In this document: piece after piece, positions 7,895 through 15,457 of the stretch
Layout: each line of letters opens with the position of its first letter
Numbering within the stretch: the first letter of the stretch is position 1
Assembly (NCBI GenBank): GCA_964590945.1
Contig: CAZPXF010000033.1
Location: 1 to 21,478 of the forward strand
Reading direction: 5' to 3'
From: CAZPXF01 sp964590945
Lineage (GTDB): Bacteria > Bacillota > Clostridia > Lachnospirales > Lachnospiraceae
Length of the DNA stretch: 21,478 bases
Notes under the pieces: generated by a model
What the model saw: only the letters and a program-made list of their open reading frames with translations
Told to the model about the DNA's origin: nothing
Databases searched by the model: none
Program-made: the position numbers and the translations under genes

Positions 7895-8275
7895 ATGGAA
7901 TTAAGAGAAGAATTAAAATATGCAAAGACACATGAGTGGGTGAAAGAGGAAGACGACGTAATGGTGATCGGTCTTACAGATTATGCGCAGTCCGAGCTTG
8001 GCGATATTGTATTTGTCAATCTGCCGGAGGCGGAGGACGAGGTGACCATGGGCGAGCCGTTTGCAGACGTAGAGTCCGTAAAGGCCGTTTCCGATGTGTA
8101 TTCACCGGTTTCCGGTATTGTCAGCGAGATCAATGAGGAGCTGCTCGATGCTCCTGAGAAGATCAACGAGGATCCGTACGGCGCATGGTTCATCAAAGTA
8201 AAAGAGGTATCTGAGGCAGAGGAGCTTCTTACAGCTGAGGAGTACGCAGCATTTGTAGAGAGCGAAGAGGAGTAA
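7895..8275 (+). CDS. gcvH: Glycine cleavage system H protein (lipoyl carrier)
   Basis: The lipoylated shuttle that carries the aminomethyl intermediate from P protein to T protein and is reoxidised by L protein. The 126-residue protein has the expected lipoyl fold. HEWV lies near the N-terminus (13-16). The modification site ESVKAVSDVYSP places the lipoyl-lysine at K63, and the C-terminal region reads DPYGAWFIKVK. AAAAGGAGA lies just before ATG 7895. It sits between gcvT and gcvPA in the operon. The lipoate ligase encoded downstream (lplA) is the obvious modifying enzyme. Confidence 0.97.
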   Translation: MELREELKYAKTHEWVKEEDDVMVIGLTDYAQSELGDIVFVNLPEAEDEVTMGEPFADVESVKAVSDVYSPVSGIVSEINEELLDAPEKINEDPYGAWFIKVKEVSEAEELLTAEEYAAFVESEEE

Positions 8276-8294
8276 GAGAAAGGCGGTGACCCAT

Positions 8295-9611
8295 ATGGGA
8301 AGCTATGTTCCGAATACAGTAGAAGAGCGCCGGGAAATGCTTGAGGAGATCGGATTCCGGTCTATGGACGAGCTGTTTGCCCACATTCCGGAGGATGTAA
8401 AGGTGAAAAACGGCCTTGATATTCCGGAAGGGAAGTCCGAGCTGGAGGTAAGAAGGGCGATGGAAAAGCTCGCGGCAAAGAACCGGATATTCCGTACGAT
8501 CTTCCGCGGCGCCGGTGCATACAGACACTTTATCCCGTCCATAGTAAAGAGCGTGATCTCGAAGGAAAACCTTCTGACGGCCTACACGCCGTATCAGGCG
8601 GAGATCAGCCAGGGAATCCTGCAGTCTATTTTTGAATATCAGACGATGATCTGCGACCTGACTGGTATGGATGTTTCCAATGCATCTGTCTATGATGGGG
8701 CGACTGCAGCGGCTGAAGGTGTTGCAATGTGCAGGGACAGAAAGAGAAAGAAAGCGCTGATCTCTGCTGCGATCCTTCCGTCTGCGCTGGAAACGATCAG
8801 GACCTACGCGCGAGGAAACGGGATGGAGCTTTTGATCATCCCGGAGAAGGACGGAATGACAGATATGGAATATCTGAAAGAGCATATCGACAAGGAGACA
8901 GCGTGCGTTTATATCCAGCATCCGAACTATTATGGGAATCTTGAGGATGCGGAAGCAATCGGCCGGATCGCACATGAGGCAGGCGCCAAATATATCATGA
9001 GCGTGAACCCGATCTCCCTTGGAGTCTTAAAGACGCCAGGAGAATACGGCGCCGACGTTGCGGTCGGGGACGGACAGCCGCTTGGACTGTCCCTCTCATT
9101 CGGAGGGCCGTACCTTGGATTTATGGCCTGCGTGAGCGGCATGATGAGAAAGCTTCCGGGAAGAATCGTCGGTCAGACCGAGGATCACAATGGCAAGACC
9201 GGTTACGTCCTGACGCTCCAGGCAAGAGAGCAGCACATCCGGCGCGAGAAGGCGTCCAGCAATATCTGCTCCAACCAGGCGCTCTGCGCGCTGGCTGTCG
9301 GCGTTTATCTTGCGGCGATGGGAAATGAAGGGCTTAGAAACGCGGCGGTTCAGTGTACATCGAAGGCGCATTACCTTGCAGCGGAGCTTCAGAAGATTGG
9401 ATTTACAGTGGAGAATAAGGGAGAATTTTTCCATGAATTTGTAACATCCGGCCCATGCACAGAGAAGACGCTTGAGGCTTTGGAAAAGGAAGGCATCCTT
9501 GGCGGATATCCGCTGGATGAAAAGCGGATTCTGTGGTGCTGCACAGAGATGAACACAAAGGAAGAAATCGATGAGACAGTGAATATTCTGAGGGAGGTGA
9601 CGGCATGCTGA
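8295..9611 (+). CDS. gcvPA: Glycine dehydrogenase (decarboxylating) subunit 1
   Basis: The alpha subunit of the two-subunit P protein, corresponding to the N-terminal half of the single-chain enzyme. With GcvPB it decarboxylates glycine and loads the remaining aminomethyl group on GcvH. The 438 residues match the family length. Recognisable segments are SYVPNTVEERREMLEEIG at the start, TAYTPYQAEISQG, YDGATAAAEG, and FGGPYLGFMACVSGMMRKLPG. It lacks the PLP lysine, as expected, because that is in subunit 2. I place the start at ATG 8295, where AGGCGGTGA (8281-8289) is a good Shine-Dalgarno at 5 bases. The alternative GTG 8286 has no comparable site. The 3' end overlaps gcvPB by 7 bases, implying translational coupling. 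Confidence 0.96.
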   Translation: MGSYVPNTVEERREMLEEIGFRSMDELFAHIPEDVKVKNGLDIPEGKSELEVRRAMEKLAAKNRIFRTIFRGAGAYRHFIPSIVKSVISKENLLTAYTPYQAEISQGILQSIFEYQTMICDLTGMDVSNASVYDGATAAAEGVAMCRDRKRKKALISAAILPSALETIRTYARGNGMELLIIPEKDGMTDMEYLKEHIDKETACVYIQHPNYYGNLEDAEAIGRIAHEAGAKYIMSVNPISLGVLKTPGEYGADVAVGDGQPLGLSLSFGGPYLGFMACVSGMMRKLPGRIVGQTEDHNGKTGYVLTLQAREQHIRREKASSNICSNQALCALAVGVYLAAMGNEGLRNAAVQCTSKAHYLAAELQKIGFTVENKGEFFHEFVTSGPCTEKTLEALEKEGILGGYPLDEKRILWCCTEMNTKEEIDETVNILREVTAC

Positions 9612-11029
9612 TATTTGAAAAGAGCAGACCGGGGCGTGGTCATGAAACGCTTCCAAAGTGCGACGTGGAGATTCATCTTCCGGGAGAAAAGGACAGAAGA
9701 GAGCTGGAGCTTCATATGCCGGCGCTTTCCGAGGGAGACTTAAGCAGACATTATACAGAGCTTGCGAAGAAATCACATGGAGTAAACGACGGATTCTATC
9801 CGCTGGGATCCTGTACGATGAAGTATAATCCAAAGATCAATGAGGATATGGCGGCGCTTCCGGGATTTACGGAGATTCATCCGCTTCAGCCGGCGCACAC
9901 GGCGCAGGGTTGTCTGGAGGTTCTGAAGCTGACAGAGCAGTATCTGTGTGAGATCGCGGGTATGGACCATATGACGTTCCAGCCGGCGGCAGGCGCACAC
10001 GGGGAATTTACAGGACTTCTTCTTATCAAGGCTTATCATCAGAGCCGCGGGGATGAGAAGAGGACGAAGATCATCGTTCCGGACTCCGCACATGGGACCA
10101 ATCCTGCAAGTGCGGCGATGGCAGGCTTTGATGTAGTCAGCGTTCCATCCGGTCCGGACGGATGTGTGGATCTTGACAAGCTCCGGGAGGTTGCCGGAGA
10201 CGATATTGCGGGTCTTATGCTGACCAATCCAAACACCGTCGGATTATTTGACAAAAATATTCTGGAGATCACAGATATCGTACATGGCTGCGGCGGCCTG
10301 TGTTATTATGACGGGGCGAACCTGAATGCGGTTATGGGCGTTGTACGTCCGGGAGATATGGGATTCGACGTTATCCATTTGAACCTGCACAAGACATTCT
10401 CCACGCCTCACGGCGGAGGCGGTCCGGGAAGCGGGCCGGTTGGCTGCAAGGAATTTCTTGCGCAGTTCCTGCCGGGTGTGTCCGTGACAGGAGAGAAGGA
10501 GCTGTCCTTTGCAAAGGCTGAGCACAGCATCGGCGAGATGAAGAGCTTCTACGGCAATTTCTCCGTAGTAGTTAAGGCGCTTACGTATATGATGACGCTC
10601 GGACGAGAGGGGATTCCGGAGGCAAGCCAGAATGCGGTTCTGAATGCAAATTATATGATGGACAAGCTGAAGGATCTCTACCAGATGGCGTATGACGAAG
10701 TATGTATGCATGAGTTTGTCATGGATCTTTCCGAATTGAAGAAGGAGACGGGAATCTCCGCGATGGATATTGCCAAGGGACTTTTGGACAACGGCATCCA
10801 TCCGCCGACAATGTATTTCCCGTTGATCGTGCATGAAGCTCTGATGGTCGAGCCTACGGAGACAGAATCCAAAGAGACACTGGATAAAGCGATCGAAGTA
10901 TTTCGAAGTCTCTATGAGCTTGCAGGAACTGACGCGGACAGACTTCATCAGGCTCCGGTAAGCACGCCGGTTACCCGTCTGGATGAGGTAAAGGCGGCAA
11001 GACATCCGGTTGTAAAATATGAATTTTAG
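9605..11029 (+). CDS. gcvPB: Glycine dehydrogenase (decarboxylating) subunit 2
   Basis: The catalytic PLP-binding subunit of the P protein. The 474-residue product carries the PLP lysine in HLNLHKTFSTPHGGGG (K263), preceded by the aspartate-containing YYDGANLNA and the SAHGTNPASA loop. The C-terminal segment has the usual YFPLIVHEALMVEPTETESK. The start codon lies inside the end of gcvPA (ATGCTGA overlap), with GGGAGGTGA 5 bases ahead. The gene is full length. It is followed 50 bases later by lplA. Confidence 0.97.
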   Translation: MLIFEKSRPGRGHETLPKCDVEIHLPGEKDRRELELHMPALSEGDLSRHYTELAKKSHGVNDGFYPLGSCTMKYNPKINEDMAALPGFTEIHPLQPAHTAQGCLEVLKLTEQYLCEIAGMDHMTFQPAAGAHGEFTGLLLIKAYHQSRGDEKRTKIIVPDSAHGTNPASAAMAGFDVVSVPSGPDGCVDLDKLREVAGDDIAGLMLTNPNTVGLFDKNILEITDIVHGCGGLCYYDGANLNAVMGVVRPGDMGFDVIHLNLHKTFSTPHGGGGPGSGPVGCKEFLAQFLPGVSVTGEKELSFAKAEHSIGEMKSFYGNFSVVVKALTYMMTLGREGIPEASQNAVLNANYMMDKLKDLYQMAYDEVCMHEFVMDLSELKKETGISAMDIAKGLLDNGIHPPTMYFPLIVHEALMVEPTETESKETLDKAIEVFRSLYELAGTDADRLHQAPVSTPVTRLDEVKAARHPVVKYEF

Positions 11030-11079
11030 TTGCCAGGCATGTGAAAGGAATCCGGGCCGGAATGGGCGGAAGGTTTGAA

Positions 11080-12057
11080 ATGATTGAGAAACTTACTTAT
11101 ATAGAAAGCAGAAACCTGATTCCTTACGCGAACCTTGCGGTGGAGGAGTATTTACTCCTCCACTGTGAGGCTTCGGAGGTCATCCTGTATCTCTGGCAGA
11201 ATCAGCATACGGTGGTGATCGGAAGGAATCAGAATGCGTGGAAAGAGTGTCTTCTTACAAAACTGGGCGATGAAGGCGGACATCTTGCGCGGCGCTTATC
11301 GGGCGGCGGCGCAGTGTATCATGATCTGGGGAACCTGAATTTTACATTCCTTATCAACAAGGAAAATTATGATGTGGGACGGCAGCTTAAGGTCATCATC
11401 CGGGCGCTTGATAAGCTTGGGATTCCTGCGGAGAAGTCCGGCAGAAATGATATTCTCGTGGACGGAAGAAAGATATCCGGGAATGCATTTTACGAGCAAA
11501 ATGGTCATTGCTACCATCACGGAACTTTGATGGTTGATGTGGATCTGGAAAACATGTCGAGATATCTTACGGTTTCCAAATCGAAGCTGAAATCCAAGGG
11601 CGTCGACTCCGTGAGATCCCGTGTGGCGAATCTGAAGGAATTTCAGCCGGAGATTACGATCGAGAGTCTGATGGCGGCGCTTCGGGCGGCTTTTGAGGAA
11701 GAGTACGGTTTGCCTTCAGAGTATCTCGGATGGGAGGAGCTCCCGGCGGATGATATAGAGGAACGGACAGAGAGATTTTCTTCATGGGAATGGCTCTATG
11801 GAAGGAAGCTTGACTTCCAGTATGAGATGGAGACAAGATTTGAGTGGGGGAGCCTCAATTTGCAGTTTCAGGTGAAAAGCGGAATTGTGGAAGATGTTAC
11901 AGTATACTCGGATTCCCTGTGCCCGGAGATTATCGAGCGTCTGCCGGAGTGTCTGCGGGGCGCGAGGTATGAGCGGGATGCTATCTGCGATGCGGTTCCG
12001 CAGGATCATCCGATGCTGAAGGACATTCATAAATGGCTTTTGGAAGCTGAATTTTAA
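11080..12057 (+). CDS. lplA: Lipoate-protein ligase A
   Basis: Activates free lipoate with ATP and attaches it to carrier proteins, here most likely GcvH. The 325-residue length fits the full ligase with its C-terminal accessory domain. Diagnostic motifs are VIGRNQNAWKE (47-57), the lipoate pocket RRLSGGGAVYHDLGNLN (71-87), and GRNDILVDGRKISGNA with the catalytic lysine K131. ATG 11080 is chosen because GGAAGG (11068-11073) is 6 bases ahead. The GTG at 11041 would add 13 unlikely residues. Its place inside the gcv operon suggests scavenged lipoate is coupled to glycine use. Whether de novo LipA/LipB synthesis also exists cannot be seen here. Confidence 0.95.
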   Translation: MIEKLTYIESRNLIPYANLAVEEYLLLHCEASEVILYLWQNQHTVVIGRNQNAWKECLLTKLGDEGGHLARRLSGGGAVYHDLGNLNFTFLINKENYDVGRQLKVIIRALDKLGIPAEKSGRNDILVDGRKISGNAFYEQNGHCYHHGTLMVDVDLENMSRYLTVSKSKLKSKGVDSVRSRVANLKEFQPEITIESLMAALRAAFEEEYGLPSEYLGWEELPADDIEERTERFSSWEWLYGRKLDFQYEMETRFEWGSLNLQFQVKSGIVEDVTVYSDSLCPEIIERLPECLRGARYERDAICDAVPQDHPMLKDIHKWLLEAEF

Positions 12058-12059
12058 CT

Positions 12060-12120
12060 GCCATGTATGCGAAGATGCGGGGGGGAAGGCTTAGCGGAAG
12101 CCTCTCTTTGCATACATGGC
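12060..12120 (+). other. Large imperfect hairpin between lplA and lpdA
   Basis: The arm GCCATGTATGCGAAG (12060-12074) pairs with CTTTGCATACATGGC (12106-12120) with a single mismatch. An inner stem, GGCTT (12088-12092) with AAGCC (12098-12102), lies inside it. A run of seven G (12079-12085) sits in the internal loop. Downstream is TTTCATTATTTT, so partial termination or an mRNA processing site within the operon is possible. The hairpin starts three bases after the lplA stop codon. Confidence 0.65.
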
Positions 12121-12163
12121 TTTCATTATTTTGCGTGTTGGGAGAATTGGGAGAAATCGTGAT

Positions 12164-13567
12164 ATGAGAGAATTTGATCTGATTGTTATTGGCGCCGGGC
12201 CGGGCGGATATGTTGCTGCGATCAAAGCGGCAAAGCTCGGACTTGACACGGCGATCGTAGAAGAGAGAAATGTTGGCGGAACGTGCCTGAACCGGGGATG
12301 TATTCCGGCAAAGGCGATGATCCATGCGTCGAGCCTTTACAGGGAGACGCAGGAGGGCGCACGGTTCGGGATCCATGCGCCGGACGTAAGCTATGATTAT
12401 GAGAAGATTACAGAATATAAAGAAGAGACGACGAAGAAGCTTGTCCAGGGGGTGGAACAGCTTCTGAAGGCAAATGGGGTGACGGTGATCCGCGGCAGGG
12501 CGATGCTGCTTGCAGACCGGACTGTGCGCGTAGTATCCGAGGGACAGGAGGAAGTAATAGGGGGAAAGGATATCCTTCTTGCTTCCGGCTCCAGACCTCT
12601 TGTGCTGCCGCTTCCGGGGATGGAGCTTCCGGGCGTCCTCACAAGCGATGAGCTGTTCCAGTTAACAGAGGTTCCGGAGAGCCTCGTGATTATCGGCGGC
12701 GGGGTGATCAGCGTGGAATTTGCAACGATCTTTGCGGCGCTTGGATGCAAAGTGACGATCATCGAGGCGATGGCGCGCATCCTTCCGAATATGGACAAAG
12801 AGATTTCCCAGAATCTGAAGCTGATCCTCAAAAAACGCGGGATCGATATCCATACCTCCGCAGCCGTACAGGGCGTGGAGGAGACGGACGGACAGTATAC
12901 ATGTAAGTATGTCGAGAAGGAAAAGGAGCAGGCGGCCACGGCACAGTATGTACTCTGCGCAGTTGGACGAATTCCGAATACGGACGGACTGTTTGAAGAA
13001 GGAGCCGCGCCGGATATGGAGCGCGGACGTATTCTGGTCGATGAGACATTTGCAACGAGTATACCGCATGTGTATGCGATCGGGGACAGCATTCCGGGAA
13101 TCCAGCTTGCCCATGTGGCAAGCGCACAGGGCATATGCGCGGTAGAGCTGCTGGCAGGAAAAGAGCCGTCCATAGATTTAAAAGCAGCGCCTGGCTGCGT
13201 ATATACGGATCCGGAGATCGCGGCAGTCGGAATCACGGAGGAGCAGGCAAAGGAGCAGGGGATTCCTGTGAAGACCGGCAAATTTATCATGAGCGCCAAC
13301 GGCAAATCCGTGATCACGCAGGAGGAGCGCGGATTTATTAAGATCCTTGCACATGAGGAGACCGGCGTGATCGTCGGAGCGCAGATGATGTGCGCGAGGG
13401 CGACAGATATGATCGGCGAGCTCGTGACAGCAGTTGCCAATGAGCTGACCGTGAAGCAGCTTCTTCGCGGTATGCGGGCGCATCCGACATACAATGAGGG
13501 GATCGGGGAAGCGCTGGAAGAACTGGAAGGCGGCGCGATCCACACGGTTCCCAAAAGAAAACGTTAG
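12164..13567 (+). CDS. lpdA: Dihydrolipoyl dehydrogenase (L protein)
   Basis: A flavoenzyme that reoxidises dihydrolipoyl-GcvH using NAD. The 467-residue protein shows the FAD dinucleotide fold GAGPGG (10-15) and the redox disulfide GGTCLNRGCIPAK (C41 and C46). It also has the NAD-binding IIGGGVISVEFA, the second FAD motif VYAIGD, and the C-terminal HPTYNEGIGE with the catalytic His-Glu pair (H440, E445). There is no N-terminal lipoyl domain. ATG 12164 is preferred, preceded by GGGAGA. The longer frame from 12116 starts inside the intergenic hairpin. In this operon its role is the L protein of glycine cleavage, though such enzymes can also serve other lipoyl complexes. Confidence 0.96.
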   Translation: MREFDLIVIGAGPGGYVAAIKAAKLGLDTAIVEERNVGGTCLNRGCIPAKAMIHASSLYRETQEGARFGIHAPDVSYDYEKITEYKEETTKKLVQGVEQLLKANGVTVIRGRAMLLADRTVRVVSEGQEEVIGGKDILLASGSRPLVLPLPGMELPGVLTSDELFQLTEVPESLVIIGGGVISVEFATIFAALGCKVTIIEAMARILPNMDKEISQNLKLILKKRGIDIHTSAAVQGVEETDGQYTCKYVEKEKEQAATAQYVLCAVGRIPNTDGLFEEGAAPDMERGRILVDETFATSIPHVYAIGDSIPGIQLAHVASAQGICAVELLAGKEPSIDLKAAPGCVYTDPEIAAVGITEEQAKEQGIPVKTGKFIMSANGKSVITQEERGFIKILAHEETGVIVGAQMMCARATDMIGELVTAVANELTVKQLLRGMRAHPTYNEGIGEALEELEGGAIHTVPKRKR

Positions 13568-13582
13568 CGAGGGTGAAAATAT

Positions 13583-14269
13583 ATGGCAAGTATATTTGAT
13601 ATATTAGGTCCGGTTATGGTAGGACCGTCCAGTTCCCATACGGCAGGAGCCGTAAGGATCGGCCTTTTTGGGAGGAAACTTTTTGGACAGCAGCCGGAAA
13701 GCGTAGAGGTCTATCTGCACGGCTCGTTCGGCGCGACAGGCAGAGGGCACGGAACCGACCGCGCGCTCATCGCCGGACTTCTGGGAATGCAGCCGGACGA
13801 TCTGCGGATCCCGGACAGCTTTCGGGTGGCAGAAGAAATGGGAATGAAATTCGAGATCAGCCGGAAAGAGCTTCGGGACGCGCATCCAAATACCGCCCTT
13901 CTCGTTATGCGGGCAGACGGACGGAAACCAATGGAATTGCAGGCGTATTCCATCGGCGGCGGACGCATCCGTGTAAGCAGGCTGGATGATATCAATGTGG
14001 ATTTCAGCGGCGAGAGCCATACGCTGATCATCCGCAACAAAGACCGGGTAGGCTGCATCACGGAGGTCGGCTTTGTCTTAAGCCTGCATCAGATCAATAT
14101 TGCTACGCTCAATGTATTCCGCAACAAACGCGGCGGAACTGCGATCATGATCGTCGAGGTAGATCAGCCTGTGACGCCGGATATCGTGGAAGAGCTGGCC
14201 GGGAGAAGAGATATTTTACAGGTGATCTTTCTGGAGGCGAATGGAGCAGAGCAAGGGGAGGAAGAGTAG
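13583..14269 (+). CDS. sdaAB: L-serine ammonia-lyase, iron-sulfur-dependent, subunit beta
   Basis: The regulatory/structural subunit of the oxygen-sensitive L-serine dehydratase, which converts serine to pyruvate and ammonia. The 228-residue protein opens with the family signature FDILGPVMVGPSSSHTAGAVRIG. It ends in an ACT domain (about 148-220; TLIIRNKDRVGCITEVGFVL split with QINIATLNVFRNKRGG), which in this family binds serine. GAGGGTGA precedes ATG 13583. It begins 15 bases after lpdA and its stop codon abuts the sdaAA start, so the two subunits are co-translated within the same operon. Confidence 0.96.
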   Translation: MASIFDILGPVMVGPSSSHTAGAVRIGLFGRKLFGQQPESVEVYLHGSFGATGRGHGTDRALIAGLLGMQPDDLRIPDSFRVAEEMGMKFEISRKELRDAHPNTALLVMRADGRKPMELQAYSIGGGRIRVSRLDDINVDFSGESHTLIIRNKDRVGCITEVGFVLSLHQINIATLNVFRNKRGGTAIMIVEVDQPVTPDIVEELAGRRDILQVIFLEANGAEQGEEE

Positions 14270-15142
14270 ATGTCGTATCGTTCAGTTGAAGAAATCCAAA
14301 AATACTGTCAGGAGAATGACCAGCCTTTCTGGAAGGCGGTTCAGCTTGAGGACTGCGAAGAAAGCGGTATTACAGAGGAGCAGTCCTGGAGGAAGATGCG
14401 CTATACATGGAACGCTATGATCGAAAGTCTGGACGCTTATGATCCAACCCTGACCTCAGAAAGCGGTCTTGTCGGTCCGGAAGGCGGCCAGATGGATACT
14501 TACCGGGAGAAAGAGGAGCCTTTGTGCGGCGCATTTGTTTCGAAGGTCATTGCAAACGCTCTGAAAATGGGGTGCAACAACGCCTGTATGAAACGTATCG
14601 TTGCGGCGCCGACAGCCGGAGCCTGCGGCGTTATGCCGGCGGTTCTTGTAACCTATTATCGTGAAAATGATATTCCGGAGGAGCGGATGGTCGAGGCTTT
14701 GTATGTGGCGGCCGGGATCGGCCAGGTGATCGCAGAGCGCGCGTCTCTTGCCGGGGCGTCCGGCGGATGTCAGGCGGAGATCGGCTCCGGGTCAGGAATG
14801 ACCGCAGCGGCGATCACATATATCAAAGGCGGAAATATCGATCAGATGTGCCATGCCTGTTCTATGGCGCTGAAAAACCTGATGGGACTTGTATGCGACC
14901 CGGTTGGGGGCCTTGTCGAAGTGCCCTGTATCAAGCGCAATGCCGGAGGGGCGGTCAACGCCCTTGCCGCGGCAGATATGGCGCTTGCAGGGATTGAAAG
15001 CCGGATCCCGCTGGATCAGGTCATCGACGCCATGAAGGATGTCGGCGATAAGATGGATGTGAGCCTGCGCGAAACCGGGATCGGCGGAATTGCCGGTTCA
15101 GACAGAGCGGCGGAGATCGTAAAAGATATTTTAAAATTTTAG
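14270..15142 (+). CDS. sdaAA: L-serine ammonia-lyase, iron-sulfur-dependent, subunit alpha
   Basis: The catalytic subunit holding the 4Fe-4S cluster that dehydrates L-serine. The 290 residues match the family. Cluster-ligand candidates are C167 in GGCQAEIGSGSGMTAA, C209 in VCDPVGG and C220 in VEVPCIKRNA. The 42- and 11-residue spacing is typical of type II serine dehydratases. The start ATG immediately follows the sdaAB TAG, with GGGGAGGAAG upstream. As the last gene of the riboswitch operon it links glycine cleavage to pyruvate. No glyA (serine hydroxymethyltransferase) is present in the window, and that enzyme would be needed to join the two steps. Confidence 0.96.
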   Translation: MSYRSVEEIQKYCQENDQPFWKAVQLEDCEESGITEEQSWRKMRYTWNAMIESLDAYDPTLTSESGLVGPEGGQMDTYREKEEPLCGAFVSKVIANALKMGCNNACMKRIVAAPTAGACGVMPAVLVTYYRENDIPEERMVEALYVAAGIGQVIAERASLAGASGGCQAEIGSGSGMTAAAITYIKGGNIDQMCHACSMALKNLMGLVCDPVGGLVEVPCIKRNAGGAVNALAAADMALAGIESRIPLDQVIDAMKDVGDKMDVSLRETGIGGIAGSDRAAEIVKDILKF

Positions 15143-15194
15143 CTGATATACATGCGAAGGAATGCTTCAGAGAAGATTTTCTTCTAATATATGT

Positions 15195-15261
15195 GCTTTA
15201 CAGTATATTCCGGTGTCCATAAAAAGCTGAGAACAAAACATCCGGGATATACTGTTTAAGC
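15195..15261 (+). repeat. Long imperfect inverted repeat in the operon 3' region
   Basis: ACAGTATATTCCGG (15200-15213) pairs with CCGGGATATACTGT (15242-15255) through 14 positions with one G-U pair. GCTT (15195-15198) with AAGC (15258-15261) extends the base. TGT/ACA (15214-15216 with 15238-15240) extends the top around a bulge. No reading frame explains it. It lies between the sdaAA stop and the operon terminator. It may be a 3'-UTR structure, a small RNA or a remnant element. Confidence 0.6.
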
Positions 15262-15272
15262 TATAGAGGAAG

Positions 15273-15308
15273 AGCTGCCAGATTACAGGGGGAATTTGGC
15301 AGCTTTTT
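15273..15308 (+). terminator. Terminator of the glycine catabolic operon
   Basis: AGCTGCCAGATT (15273-15284) pairs with AATTTGGCAGCT (15293-15304) over 12 positions with one G-U. The loop is 8 bases and the hairpin is followed by TTTTT (15304-15308). A strong rho-independent terminator. Confidence 0.92.
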
Positions 15309-15359
15309 CCATGATTTCGTATATCTGAGGAAGATTTTTTCGTAAAAAAGAAATTTTTC

Positions 15360-15406
15360 TTGACTGTAAAGTCACTTGATACCTTACTCTTGAGGTACAA
15401 TATAAG
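15360..15406 (+). promoter_or_regulatory. MerR-type promoter/operator region of the membrane MerR gene
   Basis: Two overlapping readings have the long 19-base spacer that MerR regulators untwist. In one, TTGACT (15360-15365) pairs with TACTCT (15385-15390), with dyad TAAAGT-C-ACTTGA in the spacer. In the other, TTGATA (15376-15381) pairs with TATAAG (15401-15406), with dyad TACCT-N8-AGGTA (15380-15397). The gene directly downstream is a MerR protein, so autoregulation is likely. Which pair is used cannot be decided here. Confidence 0.55.
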
Positions 15407-15457
15407 AAGAAAAAGCTGCAAATGCAGATTTTTCCAGACAAACAGGGAGGCGGGAGC

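Noticed and set aside
12397..13554. 385-aa - strand ORF antisense to lpdA
   Set aside because: It is an exact shadow of a clearly identified dihydrolipoyl dehydrogenase, with a Ser/Pro/Arg-rich composition typical of antisense frames.
15167..15421. 84-aa ORF on the - strand
   Set aside because: It covers the operon terminator, the inverted repeat and the MerR promoter. It is rich in Phe, Lys and Ser from AT-rich non-coding sequence and has no convincing start.
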